DNA of 6,099 nucleotides from the NCBI GenBank assembly GCA_017628675.1, contig JAGBYS010000156.1:1-6099 (forward strand), read 5' to 3'. The stretch comes from Tidjanibacter sp. Lineage in GTDB: Bacteria > Bacteroidota > Bacteroidia > Bacteroidales > Rikenellaceae. Both the position numbers and the translations under genes were made by a program. Numbering within the stretch: the first letter of the stretch is position 1; each line of letters starts with the position of its first letter. The notes below the pieces were generated by a model. That model made no database searches and was not told the origin of the DNA. It saw nothing but the letters and a program-made list of their open reading frames with translations. Positions 1 through 6,099 of this stretch are shown piece by piece.

Positions 1-89
1 AGGATATCATTCGCCACTCGCTCGTGAGCCGCATCGTGAGGGCTTTCGAGGGCAAGAGTGCCGATGAGAACGAAACGGAAAATAATTAA
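1..89 (+). CDS. C-terminal end of an unidentified protein (5' partial)
   Basis: An open frame enters from the left edge (first full codon at position 3) and ends at TAA 87-89, giving 28 residues. The tail begins DIIRHSLVSRIVRAF and ends in an acidic, Asn-rich stretch (SADENETENN). The other two + frames stop early, at 25-27 and 64-66. The first part could form an amphipathic helix and the end looks like a disordered hydrophilic tail. I do not recognise the family; too little is visible. It lies 35 bases upstream of the dipeptidase gene on the same strand, so the two may be co-transcribed. Confidence 0.55.
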   Translation, partial: DIIRHSLVSRIVRAFEGKSADENETENN

Positions 90-124
90 ACAACTAAACA
101 TAAAAACTAAAAACATCGACTATT

Positions 125-1588
125 ATGGACAAAAATCTGTCGAAACTTGCCCCCCAGGCAGTTTGGAAATGTTTTCAGGGCCTGACCCAGTGCCCCCGCC
201 CCTCGCACAATGAGGAGGCTGCTCGCAACTACATCATTGAGTTTGTGAAAGGTCTGGGTTTGGAGTATACTATGGACGAGGCTACCAACATCTTGGTTCG
301 CAAGCCCGCCACCCCCGGTATGGAGAACCGCAAGACTATCGTTCTCCAGGCCCACGTGGATATGGTACCCCAGAAGAACTCGGACAAAGAGTTCAACTTC
401 GATACCGACGCCATTGAGGCCTACATCGATGGCGATTGGGTGACCGCAAATGGTACTACCCTTGGCGCCGACAACGGTATTGGTCTGGCTGCAATGATGG
501 CCATCTTGGAGGACAAGAGCCTCAAACACGGCCCCATCGAGGCACTCTTCACCGCAACCGAGGAGACCGGTATGGATGGTGCTTTCGGTCTGAAGCCCGG
601 TATGCTCAAGGGCGAGATTCTGCTGAACCTCGACTCGGAGACCGAGGGTGAGTTGTATGTTGGTTGTGCAGGTGGTATGGACTTCAACGCCACTATGCGC
701 TACGGCACCGGCCGCATCATCAAGAGCGACTTCAGCGGCTACCGCCTGGAGATCAAGGGCCTTAAGGGTGGCCACTCGGGTATGGAGATCATCCTCCAGA
801 GGGCCAACTCCAACAAACTTATGTGCCGCTTCCTGAAGACCTTTATGGATAAGTTCGGCATCCTGCTGTGCGACATCGACGGCGGTGGCCTGAGGAATGC
901 TATCCCCAGGGAGGCATTTGCTACCGTTGCTGTGCTGAAGCAGTATGAGAAAAAATTCCTTGCAGCCGTTAAACGCTACGAGAAACTCTATCAGACCGAG
1001 TTCAAGGGTATCGAGGACAGCATCTCGTTCAAGGCTGTTCCCGTTAAATGCCCCTCGAAGTGCATCGACATCTTCGACACTCAGGACCTCATCGACGCAG
1101 TTGTTGGTCTGCCCAACGGCATCGTGAAGATGAGCACCACTATGCCCGGCCTCGTACAGACCTCCACCAACCTTGCAAGGGTCGTATCGGAGAAGGGTAA
1201 GTTCACCATCCTCTGCCTGTTGCGTAGCTCTGTTCGCAGCGAGAAGGAGGCTCTGGCACAGCAGATGAAGACCATCTGCGAGCTGGCTGGTGCAAGCGTG
1301 AAACTCTCGGGTGCCTACGACGGTTGGAACCCCAATCCCGAGTCGCCCATTCTGAAGACTATGCAGGATGGCTACAAGGCACTCTATGGCAAGGAGCCCG
1401 CAGTTATGGCAATCCACGCAGGTCTGGAGTGCGGTATCATTGGTGGCGTATATCCCAAAATGGATATGATCTCCTGTGGTCCCACCATCTGCTATCCCCA
1501 CTCGCCCGACGAGAAGGTGAATATCGCTTCGGTGGAGAAGTTCTACAACTACCTCTGCTACACTCTCGAGCACGCTCCCGAGAAGTAG
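125..1588 (+). CDS. pepD: Aminoacyl-histidine dipeptidase (M20 family, PepD type)
   Basis: This is a 487-residue, zinc-dependent cytosolic dipeptidase that hydrolyses Xaa-His (carnosine-like) and other dipeptides. Its length matches bacterial PepD (about 485 residues). The M20 metal-site motifs appear in order: HVDM with H77 and D79, GADNG with D116, EETG with E146 and E147, NLDSE with D170, and YPHSP with H459. By family analogy H77, D116, E147, D170 and H459 bind the two metals, while D79 and E146 are catalytic. The lid/dimerisation domain lies roughly at residues 185-400 and contains GGHSG with H217. There is no signal peptide and there are many cysteines, which suits the cytosol. The ATG at 125 is the first possible start after an in-frame TAA at 101-103. 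The leader is A-rich with no Shine-Dalgarno sequence, as is common in Bacteroidetes. All key residues are present, so it is probably active. Confidence 0.96.
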   Translation: MDKNLSKLAPQAVWKCFQGLTQCPRPSHNEEAARNYIIEFVKGLGLEYTMDEATNILVRKPATPGMENRKTIVLQAHVDMVPQKNSDKEFNFDTDAIEAYIDGDWVTANGTTLGADNGIGLAAMMAILEDKSLKHGPIEALFTATEETGMDGAFGLKPGMLKGEILLNLDSETEGELYVGCAGGMDFNATMRYGTGRIIKSDFSGYRLEIKGLKGGHSGMEIILQRANSNKLMCRFLKTFMDKFGILLCDIDGGGLRNAIPREAFATVAVLKQYEKKFLAAVKRYEKLYQTEFKGIEDSISFKAVPVKCPSKCIDIFDTQDLIDAVVGLPNGIVKMSTTMPGLVQTSTNLARVVSEKGKFTILCLLRSSVRSEKEALAQQMKTICELAGASVKLSGAYDGWNPNPESPILKTMQDGYKALYGKEPAVMAIHAGLECGIIGGVYPKMDMISCGPTICYPHSPDEKVNIASVEKFYNYLCYTLEHAPEK

Positions 1589-1633
1589 TTTTGGGTAGGG
1601 GAGAGAGTCCCGAAATGAAAACCCAATAGAATG

Positions 1634-1669
1634 CTCGGCGACATCCGAATAGGGTAGGATGTCGCCGAG
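1634..1669 (+). terminator. Perfect 13-bp hairpin after pepD, without a U-tract
   Basis: The arm CTCGGCGACATCC (1634-1646) pairs perfectly with GGATGTCGCCGAG (1657-1669) around a 10-base loop. It lies 45 bases after the pepD stop and 29 bases before the lipid kinase start. The bases after the stem (ATTATGGTTAG) are only mildly T-rich, so it is not a classic intrinsic terminator. It may be a weak terminator, a 3'-end stabiliser of the pepD mRNA, or a leader structure for the next gene. A shorter possible pairing, TTGGGT (1591-1596) with ACCCAA (1621-1626), lies just upstream. The hairpin is seen directly; its role is inferred. Confidence 0.55.
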
Positions 1670-1698
1670 ATTATGGTTAGGAGATAAATAGAGGAAGA

Positions 1699-2637
1699 AT
1701 GAGTAAAAACAATAGATGGCTTGCCATCGTAAACCTGCTCTCGGGTAGTGGTCGCTGTGGTCGCGATTGGGAACACATTGCGCGTATGCTCTACGGGGCG
1801 GGTATCGATTTCGACACGGTCTTCACGGGTCACCGCAGCCACGCCATTGACTTGGCCGAGAGAGGTGTGGTGGAGGATGGCTACCGCAATCTGATTGCCA
1901 TCGGAGGCGACGGTACCGTGCACGAGGTTGCAAATGGAATCTTGCGCCAGAGGGCTGTCCCCTCGGACCAGATAAGGATGGGCGTCATCCCTGTGGGTAC
2001 GGGTAACGATTGGATTCGCACATACAAAATCCCCAGAGATTATCAGGAGGCGGTGAATGTCATCGCTGCCGGCAAGGAGTTCAGACAGGATGTTGCCAAG
2101 GTGGAGTATGTTGGGCGCAATGGCGAGCAGGCCGAGCGCTACTGCGTGAACATCTGCGGTATGGGTCTGGATGCGGCCGTGAACCTGAGGGTCTGCCAGA
2201 TGAAGGATAAGGGCCGTAATGGCAAGGCTGCCTATATGACCCAACTTGTCCGCTCGGTGCTCACCTATCGTTCGTGTATGATGACCGTTGGGGTGGATGG
2301 CACAACCGAGGCCAAGGGAAATATTATGAGCATTGCCGTGGGCATAGGTCAGTATAATGGCAGCGGTATGTGGCAACTTCCCGGCTCGGTGACCGACGAC
2401 GGACTGCTGGATGTGACGGTCATTGAGCAGATGTCCATTCCTCACATTGCGCTGGTCGTGGGCCGACTCTTCGATGGCAAACTCTACAACCTCAAGCGAG
2501 TGAATAACTATCGTGGCAGAGAGATTACGGTGACCTCCAAGGAGGTGCGTGAGGTGGAGATCGACGGCGAGGCACTTGGCACTACGCCCGTGAGGCTCAC
2601 CACTGAGGATAAACGACTCAGGATCATCGTGCCCTAA
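1699..2637 (+). CDS. YegS/diacylglycerol-kinase-type lipid kinase
   Basis: This is a 312-residue protein of the diacylglycerol/sphingosine/YegS kinase family, which transfers phosphate from ATP to a lipid hydroxyl at the membrane face. The nucleotide-binding half (about 1-130) has the signature GGDGT at 69-73, followed by H75-E76, and IPVGTGND at 97-104. The second, beta-rich domain carries NICGMGLDA (151-159) and DDGLLDV (233-239), and DGE at 289-291, near the C-terminus, where the family has its conserved acidic site. The usual NPxSG near the N-terminus reads NLLSG (12-16) here. The length is typical, and no signal peptide or membrane segment is visible. The ATG at 1699 follows an in-frame TAG at 1678-1680. 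A purine-rich GAGGAAG (1691-1697) lies very close to it and TAGGAG (1678-1683) somewhat far. The lipid substrate cannot be read from sequence: diacylglycerol, phosphatidylglycerol or a sphingoid base are all possible in Bacteroidales. Confidence 0.92.
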   Translation: MSKNNRWLAIVNLLSGSGRCGRDWEHIARMLYGAGIDFDTVFTGHRSHAIDLAERGVVEDGYRNLIAIGGDGTVHEVANGILRQRAVPSDQIRMGVIPVGTGNDWIRTYKIPRDYQEAVNVIAAGKEFRQDVAKVEYVGRNGEQAERYCVNICGMGLDAAVNLRVCQMKDKGRNGKAAYMTQLVRSVLTYRSCMMTVGVDGTTEAKGNIMSIAVGIGQYNGSGMWQLPGSVTDDGLLDVTVIEQMSIPHIALVVGRLFDGKLYNLKRVNNYRGREITVTSKEVREVEIDGEALGTTPVRLTTEDKRLRIIVP

Positions 2638-2667
2638 TCCCACTTTGCGGCGACATATTGACCGAGC

Positions 2668-2710
2668 AAAAAAACAATAAGCAGCACCTTCAAGGTGCTG
2701 CTTATTTTGT
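2668..2710. terminator. Bidirectional intrinsic terminator between convergent genes
   Basis: AATAAGCAGCACCTT (2676-2690) and AAGGTGCTGCTTATT (2692-2706) are perfect reverse complements around C2691, giving about 13 usable base pairs with a TTCAA loop. An A-run (2668-2674) on the left gives a U-tract for - strand transcripts. TTATTTTGTTG on the right gives a U-rich tail for + strand transcripts. It lies between the lipid kinase stop (2637) and the stop of the MBL hydrolase (2731) on the opposite strand, so it can end both transcripts. Confidence 0.9.
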
Positions 2711-2730
2711 TGAGGGGCTCCCTTAGAACT

Positions 2731-3408
2731 CTACTCCATTGGTGCGATGACCACCTCGATGTTGTCACCCTCCAGAAGCTCGGGTATGCGAGCAATATCC
2801 TCTGGGGCGGTGCCAACCGTGTGGAAGGGATAGAATACGCTCGGACGAATCGTGCGAGCCGCCTCCACCGCCATCTCCACGGTCATCGTGTAGGGGAGAT
2901 TTACGGGCAGGAAGAGGTAGTCAATGTCCTCGGCTGCCCTCATCTCGGGGGTGAGCTCTGTGTCGCCACCAATGTAGATGCGCCTGCCGGCAACCTCCAC
3001 GATATATCCGTTGTCGCCTCGCTCCTTGGGGTGGAATTGTGTGCGCTCGATGTTGTAGGCGGGCACGGCCTCCACCGTCATCCACGAATTGACAAAGGTG
3101 CGGTTGCTTCCGCCCAGAATCTCGGCGCCCTCCACCTGGTGGCCCACAACCTCATTGGCAATGATTACCGTGTCGCTCTGGCGCAATAGTTCAATGGCCT
3201 TGGGGTCGAAATGGTCGTCGTGGTGATGGGTGATGAGAATTGCATCGGCCTTTGGCAGCAGGGAGTAATCGGCCTCGCTCAGGCAGGGGTCAAGGTAGAT
3301 GTGTTTGCCATCCCATTCGATACCGATGGTGGCGTGGCCAAACAGAGCAAAGATGATGTCACCTCTGCTGTCGCCATCTCTGCGATCTTGTACGAAGTCG
3401 GTTTTCAT
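2731..3408 (-). CDS. MBL-fold metal-dependent hydrolase (UPF0173/UlaG-like)
   Basis: This 225-residue metallo-beta-lactamase-fold protein is of the small, single-domain type. The metal-binding HxHxDH motif is present as H61, H63, D65 and H66 within THHHDDH. GGDTE with D149 supplies the bridging aspartate, and YPFHT with H196 the late histidine. The GHAT motif (24-27) followed by a strand and LDP (39-41) is typical of the UPF0173/Lactamase_B-like group. H126 in the FHPKERGDNGY region is a further conserved-looking histidine. No signal peptide is visible, so it is probably cytosolic. The ATG at 3408 is the first start after an in-frame TAG (3421-3423), and there is no clear Shine-Dalgarno sequence. 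It is the last gene of the - strand group, 70 bases after the S9 peptidase, and ends at the shared terminator. The fold and metal site are well supported. The substrate is unknown, because the family includes sugar-lactone, phosphodiester and other hydrolases. Confidence 0.9.
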   Translation of the reverse strand: MKTDFVQDRRDGDSRGDIIFALFGHATIGIEWDGKHIYLDPCLSEADYSLLPKADAILITHHHDDHFDPKAIELLRQSDTVIIANEVVGHQVEGAEILGGSNRTFVNSWMTVEAVPAYNIERTQFHPKERGDNGYIVEVAGRRIYIGGDTELTPEMRAAEDIDYLFLPVNLPYTMTVEMAVEAARTIRPSVFYPFHTVGTAPEDIARIPELLEGDNIEVVIAPME

Positions 3409-3419
3409 AATTCTTGTTC

Positions 3420-3447
3420 TCTAAAGTCTAATGTCTAAAGTCTAACG
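3420..3447. repeat. Four tandem 7-bp repeats ahead of the MBL hydrolase gene
   Basis: Four heptamers lie head to tail: TCTAAAG (3420-3426), TCTAATG (3427-3433), TCTAAAG (3434-3440) and TCTAACG (3441-3447), with consensus TCTAAnG. Equivalently, a 12-bp direct repeat TCTAAAGTCTAA recurs after 14 bases. The array ends only 11 bases upstream of the ATG at 3408, so on the - strand it lies in the leader of the MBL gene. One repeat carries the in-frame TAG stop (3421-3423) that fixes that start. The array is AT-rich compared with the genes around it. Confidence 0.85.
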
Positions 3448-3471
3448 GCACAAGCGGAAGTAAAATTGTGC
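3448..3471 (-). other. Short weak stem-loop after the S9 peptidase stop
   Basis: GCACAA (3448-3453) and TTGTGC (3466-3471) are perfect 6-bp inverted arms around a 12-base loop, starting 7 bases after the TAG stop of the S9 gene on the - strand. No U-tract follows in the - direction. It is too weak to call a terminator and could be chance. It may modestly protect the S9 mRNA end, with read-through into the MBL gene. Confidence 0.25.
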
Positions 3472-3478
3472 GATTGGA

Positions 3479-5548
3479 CTATTTGAGGTACTTGTTGAGC
3501 CAACCGAAGAACTCACGGTTCCATACGAGCGAGTTCTGGGGCTGGAATACCTGGTGGGCCTCATTTTCGAAGGCCACCAAGCGTGCGGGCACACCCTGCA
3601 TCTTGGCTGCCGTGAAGGCCTCCAGGCTCTGGGTGAAGGGGATGCGGAAGTCCTGCTCACCGGTGATGATGAGGATGGGGGTATCCCATTTTGCCACAGC
3701 CTTGTGGGGCGAGTTGGCATAGCTGCGCTGTGCGGTCTTGTTCTTCTTGTCCCAGTATGCGCCGCCGTAGTCGTTATTCACGAACCACAACTCCTCGGTG
3801 TGGCCATACATACTCTCGAAGTTGAAGATGCCACAGTGGGAGATGAGTGCTTTGAAGCGGCCCTCGTGGTGACCTGCGAGGTAGTAAACCGAGTAGCCAC
3901 CATAGCTTGCGCCCACAGCACCCAGACGGTTCTCGTCGCTCCAGGGCTCCTTGGCCACATCGTCAATGGCTGCCAGATAGTCGCGGATGTTCTGACCGCT
4001 GTAGTCGCCTGAGATCTGGTCGAGCCACTCCTGACCAAACGAGGGCAGACCTCGACGGTTGGGTGCAACCACAATGTAACCCTCCGAGGCCATCAGCTGG
4101 AAGTTCCAACGGTAGCTCCAGAACTGGCTAACAACGCTCTGGGGGCCGCCCTGGCAGTAGAGCAGGGTGGGATATTTCTGGCTCTCGTCGAAGTTGGGAG
4201 GAAGGATCACCCAAACGAGCATCTGCTTGCCGTCGGTGGTCTTCACCCAGCGTTTCTCACACTTACCCATAGGGATGTTGTCGTAGATCTGCTGGTTGAT
4301 GAAGGTCAGCTGAGTGAGTGCGCCATCGGCCTCCACCGAGTAGAGCTCGGGAGCCTTCATAATGGTGTTCATATGGGCCACGATCTTCTCATTCACCTTG
4401 GAGAAGGAGTTGATGTCGTGGTCGCCCGAGGTGAGAATCTCCACATCGCAGCCGGCGGTTGTCACACGGCAAATCTGGTGGGTTGCGGTGATGGGGCTCA
4501 CGAAATAGAGGGTTTCGTTACCCTCCCATACAACATTGGTGGCATTGTAGTCGAAGTTCTCGGTGAGGTCCTTCATTGAGCCATCCTCGGAGTTCCACAA
4601 GAACAGGCGCTCTTTGTCGCTCTCGTTGCCGGCACGACGCATACTGCGGAAGGCAATCTGCTTGTCGTTGGGGCTCCATACGGGATATTTGTCATAGCCA
4701 GGCATCTCGCCCCACTCCTTGCAGATGTTGCGGGTGGTGCCGCTTGCCAGGTCGTAGATGAAGATGTCCGAGTCGGTCGATACGGCATAGGCCGCACCGG
4801 TGAGGTGCTTGCAGGTGTATGCCAGAGCGGTGCCGGCGTTGTTCCAAGCGATCTCCTCGCTGTCGAAGTAGGGGGCAAGGGGGGCATCCCAGGGCTGACC
4901 CTCCATAATATCCAGACCCTCCTTCACAAGGCCGCCCTCGAGTTTGGCCACGAAGATGTGGGAGTAGTCGCCCTCATCCCAATAGTCCCAGTGGCGTACC
5001 ATCAGGTCGTCATAGATGCGCGATTTGGACTTGTCGGCCTGGGCGTAGATGTCCGAGCCCTTGATGTCCACGATGTGTACTCTCTTGGTGAAGTACATCA
5101 CATCGCCCGAGGGGGCAATGCCGTAACTCTCGAGGCCCTCGATGTCGGTGAGTTGCCTATTCTCTTTGCCGTTGGCGAGAATGCTCCACACCTGACCGCC
5201 GGTCATATAGTAGAGGCGGTCGCCCACCCATTGGGGTGCCGAGCCATTCTCCACAAGGCGCACTACCTCTCCACCATTGGTGGGCATCAGGTAGATGCCG
5301 GTGGTACCCTTGTTCTCCTCCATACTATAATAGGTAATGGTGAAGGCTACAAGGTTGCCGTCGGGCGAGATCTTCTGGCTGCCCACACGGCCCATTTTCC
5401 ACATCACCTCGGGGGTGAACTTTCCTGCGGCAATCTCCTCAGGGGTGAGGTTGTTGGTAAACTCCATAACTTCCAGTGTTGCGCTTTGGCTGCATCCTAC
5501 CAGCAGGAGAGCCGCCGCGGCTGATTTTAATAGATTTGTAAATTTCAT
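3479..5548 (-). CDS. S9 family (prolyl-oligopeptidase clan) serine peptidase, lipoprotein, DPP5-like
   Basis: This 689-residue exopeptidase probably removes dipeptides or acyl-amino acids from peptide N-termini in the cell envelope. The N-terminus is a lipoprotein signal: K2, a hydrophobic run (10-17) and lipobox LVGC with Cys19. A beta-propeller follows (about 45-430), with TolB/tricorn-like turns such as SPDG (61-64) and SPND (292-295). The C-terminal alpha/beta hydrolase (about 440-689) holds the triad: S548 in GASYGG, D633 in GEQDFRIP and H665 in NEAHQ. QGGPQS (466-471) is the likely oxyanion-hole region. Length and layout resemble dipeptidyl peptidase 5 and acylaminoacyl peptidases of Bacteroidales; substrate choice cannot be fixed by eye. 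The ATG at 5548 is the first start after an in-frame TAA (5555-5557). AAAGGAG (5583-5589, - strand) lies 34 bases upstream, too far to act as its ribosome site. The NUDIX gene ends 58 bases upstream, so an operon is plausible. Confidence 0.94.
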   Translation of the reverse strand: MKFTNLLKSAAAALLLVGCSQSATLEVMEFTNNLTPEEIAAGKFTPEVMWKMGRVGSQKISPDGNLVAFTITYYSMEENKGTTGIYLMPTNGGEVVRLVENGSAPQWVGDRLYYMTGGQVWSILANGKENRQLTDIEGLESYGIAPSGDVMYFTKRVHIVDIKGSDIYAQADKSKSRIYDDLMVRHWDYWDEGDYSHIFVAKLEGGLVKEGLDIMEGQPWDAPLAPYFDSEEIAWNNAGTALAYTCKHLTGAAYAVSTDSDIFIYDLASGTTRNICKEWGEMPGYDKYPVWSPNDKQIAFRSMRRAGNESDKERLFLWNSEDGSMKDLTENFDYNATNVVWEGNETLYFVSPITATHQICRVTTAGCDVEILTSGDHDINSFSKVNEKIVAHMNTIMKAPELYSVEADGALTQLTFINQQIYDNIPMGKCEKRWVKTTDGKQMLVWVILPPNFDESQKYPTLLYCQGGPQSVVSQFWSYRWNFQLMASEGYIVVAPNRRGLPSFGQEWLDQISGDYSGQNIRDYLAAIDDVAKEPWSDENRLGAVGASYGGYSVYYLAGHHEGRFKALISHCGIFNFESMYGHTEELWFVNNDYGGAYWDKKNKTAQRSYANSPHKAVAKWDTPILIITGEQDFRIPFTQSLEAFTAAKMQGVPARLVAFENEAHQVFQPQNSLVWNREFFGWLNKYLK

Positions 5549-5606
5549 ATCAGATTAGCAATTTATTTTTGGTTATTAGTTTCTCCTTTGTATGTGGGGC
5601 TGTATG

Positions 5607-6099
5607 TTATTGACCCACTTTCACTTCGAGGTACTTCTCGAAGACCACCTTGATGGTCGAATAACTCTCCTCGACAGCCTGCCAGAGTCTGCGCCCACGG
5701 AGCCACTCGACAACGGTTATGGCCTCATCTTGCTCGGGCTCGAGTTCGGGATTTTCGCCCGGCGAGTACATCAGATACCAGTCGGTCTGCTTTATCTCCC
5801 AGCGGCCATAGGCCTTGTGGAAATGGTAGGTGGGGCAGAGTGGTGCGAGGATCTCCACCTCTTGGAGTCCCGTCTCCTCCTGCACCTCCCTTATGGCTGC
5901 CTCCTCGGGGGTTTCGCCCTCCTCGATGTGGCCTTTGGGCAGGTCGCGCCACCCCTTGCGGGTCATCATAAGCACATCGCCATTGCCGTTCTCCACGATG
6001 CCGCCCGCAGCCCTCACAATGGGCATCTGTTGGCAGAAGCGCTCCAGGCACTCCTCGGGGTGGTCGGCCACCACAAAGAGTTTTTTTTCGGCTCCGATG
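5607..6099 (-). CDS. NUDIX hydrolase (5' partial, start outside window)
   Basis: This is a NUDIX-fold pyrophosphohydrolase, which cleaves nucleoside diphosphates linked to another group X, with Mg2+. The full Nudix box Gx5Ex7REUxEExGU is present: counting from the GTG at 6074, G48, E54, R62, E63, E66, E67 and G69. It is preceded by WRDLPKGHIEEGE, the form common in Ap4A-hydrolase-like and ADP-sugar-like members. The strand RAAGGIVEN ahead of it is also typical. The frame stays open upstream of the GTG to the right edge (residues IGAEKKLF), with no stop and no ATG, so the real start most likely lies beyond the window. Only about 163 residues are visible. It ends with TAA at 5607-5609, 58 bases before the S9 peptidase on the same strand. 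The substrate is unknown. Confidence 0.9.
   Translation of the reverse strand, partial: IGAEKKLFVVADHPEECLERFCQQMPIVRAAGGIVENGNGDVLMMTRKGWRDLPKGHIEEGETPEEAAIREVQEETGLQEVEILAPLCPTYHFHKAYGRWEIKQTDWYLMYSPGENPELEPEQDEAITVVEWLRGRRLWQAVEESYSTIKVVFEKYLEVKVGQ

Noticed and set aside
107..1573. A 488-codon open frame on the - strand covering almost all of pepD
   Set aside because: It mirrors the real gene and arises from its codon bias. The translation is rich in Leu, His and Val, has no recognisable domain, and the + strand frame has every M20 metal ligand.
1558..2643. A 361-codon open frame on the - strand over the lipid kinase gene
   Set aside because: It is an antisense shadow without a recognisable motif. 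It overlaps the end of pepD and the 13-bp hairpin, while the + strand frame carries the full kinase signature.
4805..5524. A 239-codon + strand open frame opposite the S9 peptidase gene (others at 2695-3189 and 3554-4012)
   Set aside because: These are shadows of the - strand genes. Their compositions are typical of antisense translation (Val/Leu/His/Gly-rich) and no domain is visible.
5564..5571. TATTTTTG on the + strand, matching the Bacteroides -7 promoter consensus TAnnTTTG
   Set aside because: It points into the - strand NUDIX gene with no gene downstream on its own strand, and it lies in a short AT-rich gap where a chance match is likely. I saw no convincing promoter for the S9 gene on the correct strand.
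1..6099. Search for an undescribed system, mobile element, CRISPR array, tRNA or rRNA
   Set aside because: All sizeable open regions belong to recognisable enzyme families with ordinary spacing and similar codon use. I saw no transposase, integrase, target-site duplication, spaced repeat array or tRNA-like fold.

Overview
This window looks like an ordinary chromosomal stretch of a gut-type Bacteroidales, perhaps an Alistipes-like member. This rests on the protein styles (a PepD-type M20 dipeptidase, a lipoprotein S9 peptidase, a short MBL hydrolase with a GHAT motif), the A-rich leaders with weak or no Shine-Dalgarno sequences, and codon use rich in GGC, GAG and CTC. The genus is a guess; the order is a moderately safe inference.

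Layout: two gene groups converge on each other. On the + strand are the last 28 codons of an unidentified gene (1-89), a cytosolic aminoacyl-histidine dipeptidase (125-1588), a perfect 13-bp hairpin (1634-1669), and a YegS/diacylglycerol-kinase-type lipid kinase (1699-2637). On the - strand, reading from the right edge, are a NUDIX hydrolase whose 5' end lies outside the window (5607-6099), an S9 prolyl-oligopeptidase-family lipoprotein (3479-5548), a four-copy heptamer repeat (3420-3447), and an MBL-fold metal-dependent hydrolase (2731-3408). The two groups meet at a strong hairpin with an A-tract on one side and a T-rich run on the other (2668-2710), which reads as a shared bidirectional terminator.

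Function: two of the five identifiable genes are peptidases. The S9 enzyme probably trims peptides in the periplasm, and PepD splits dipeptides in the cytosol. Both suit an organism that ferments peptides, but they sit on opposite strands and nothing shows co-regulation. The lipid kinase, NUDIX and MBL proteins are housekeeping-type enzymes with unknown substrates here.

I found no RNA genes, mobile elements, CRISPR arrays or defence system, and I see no evidence of an undescribed system. The points most worth a second look are small: the heptamer array just ahead of the MBL gene, the hairpin lacking a U-tract between the dipeptidase and lipid kinase genes, and the missing start of the NUDIX gene. 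No gap without a gene exceeds about 110 bases.
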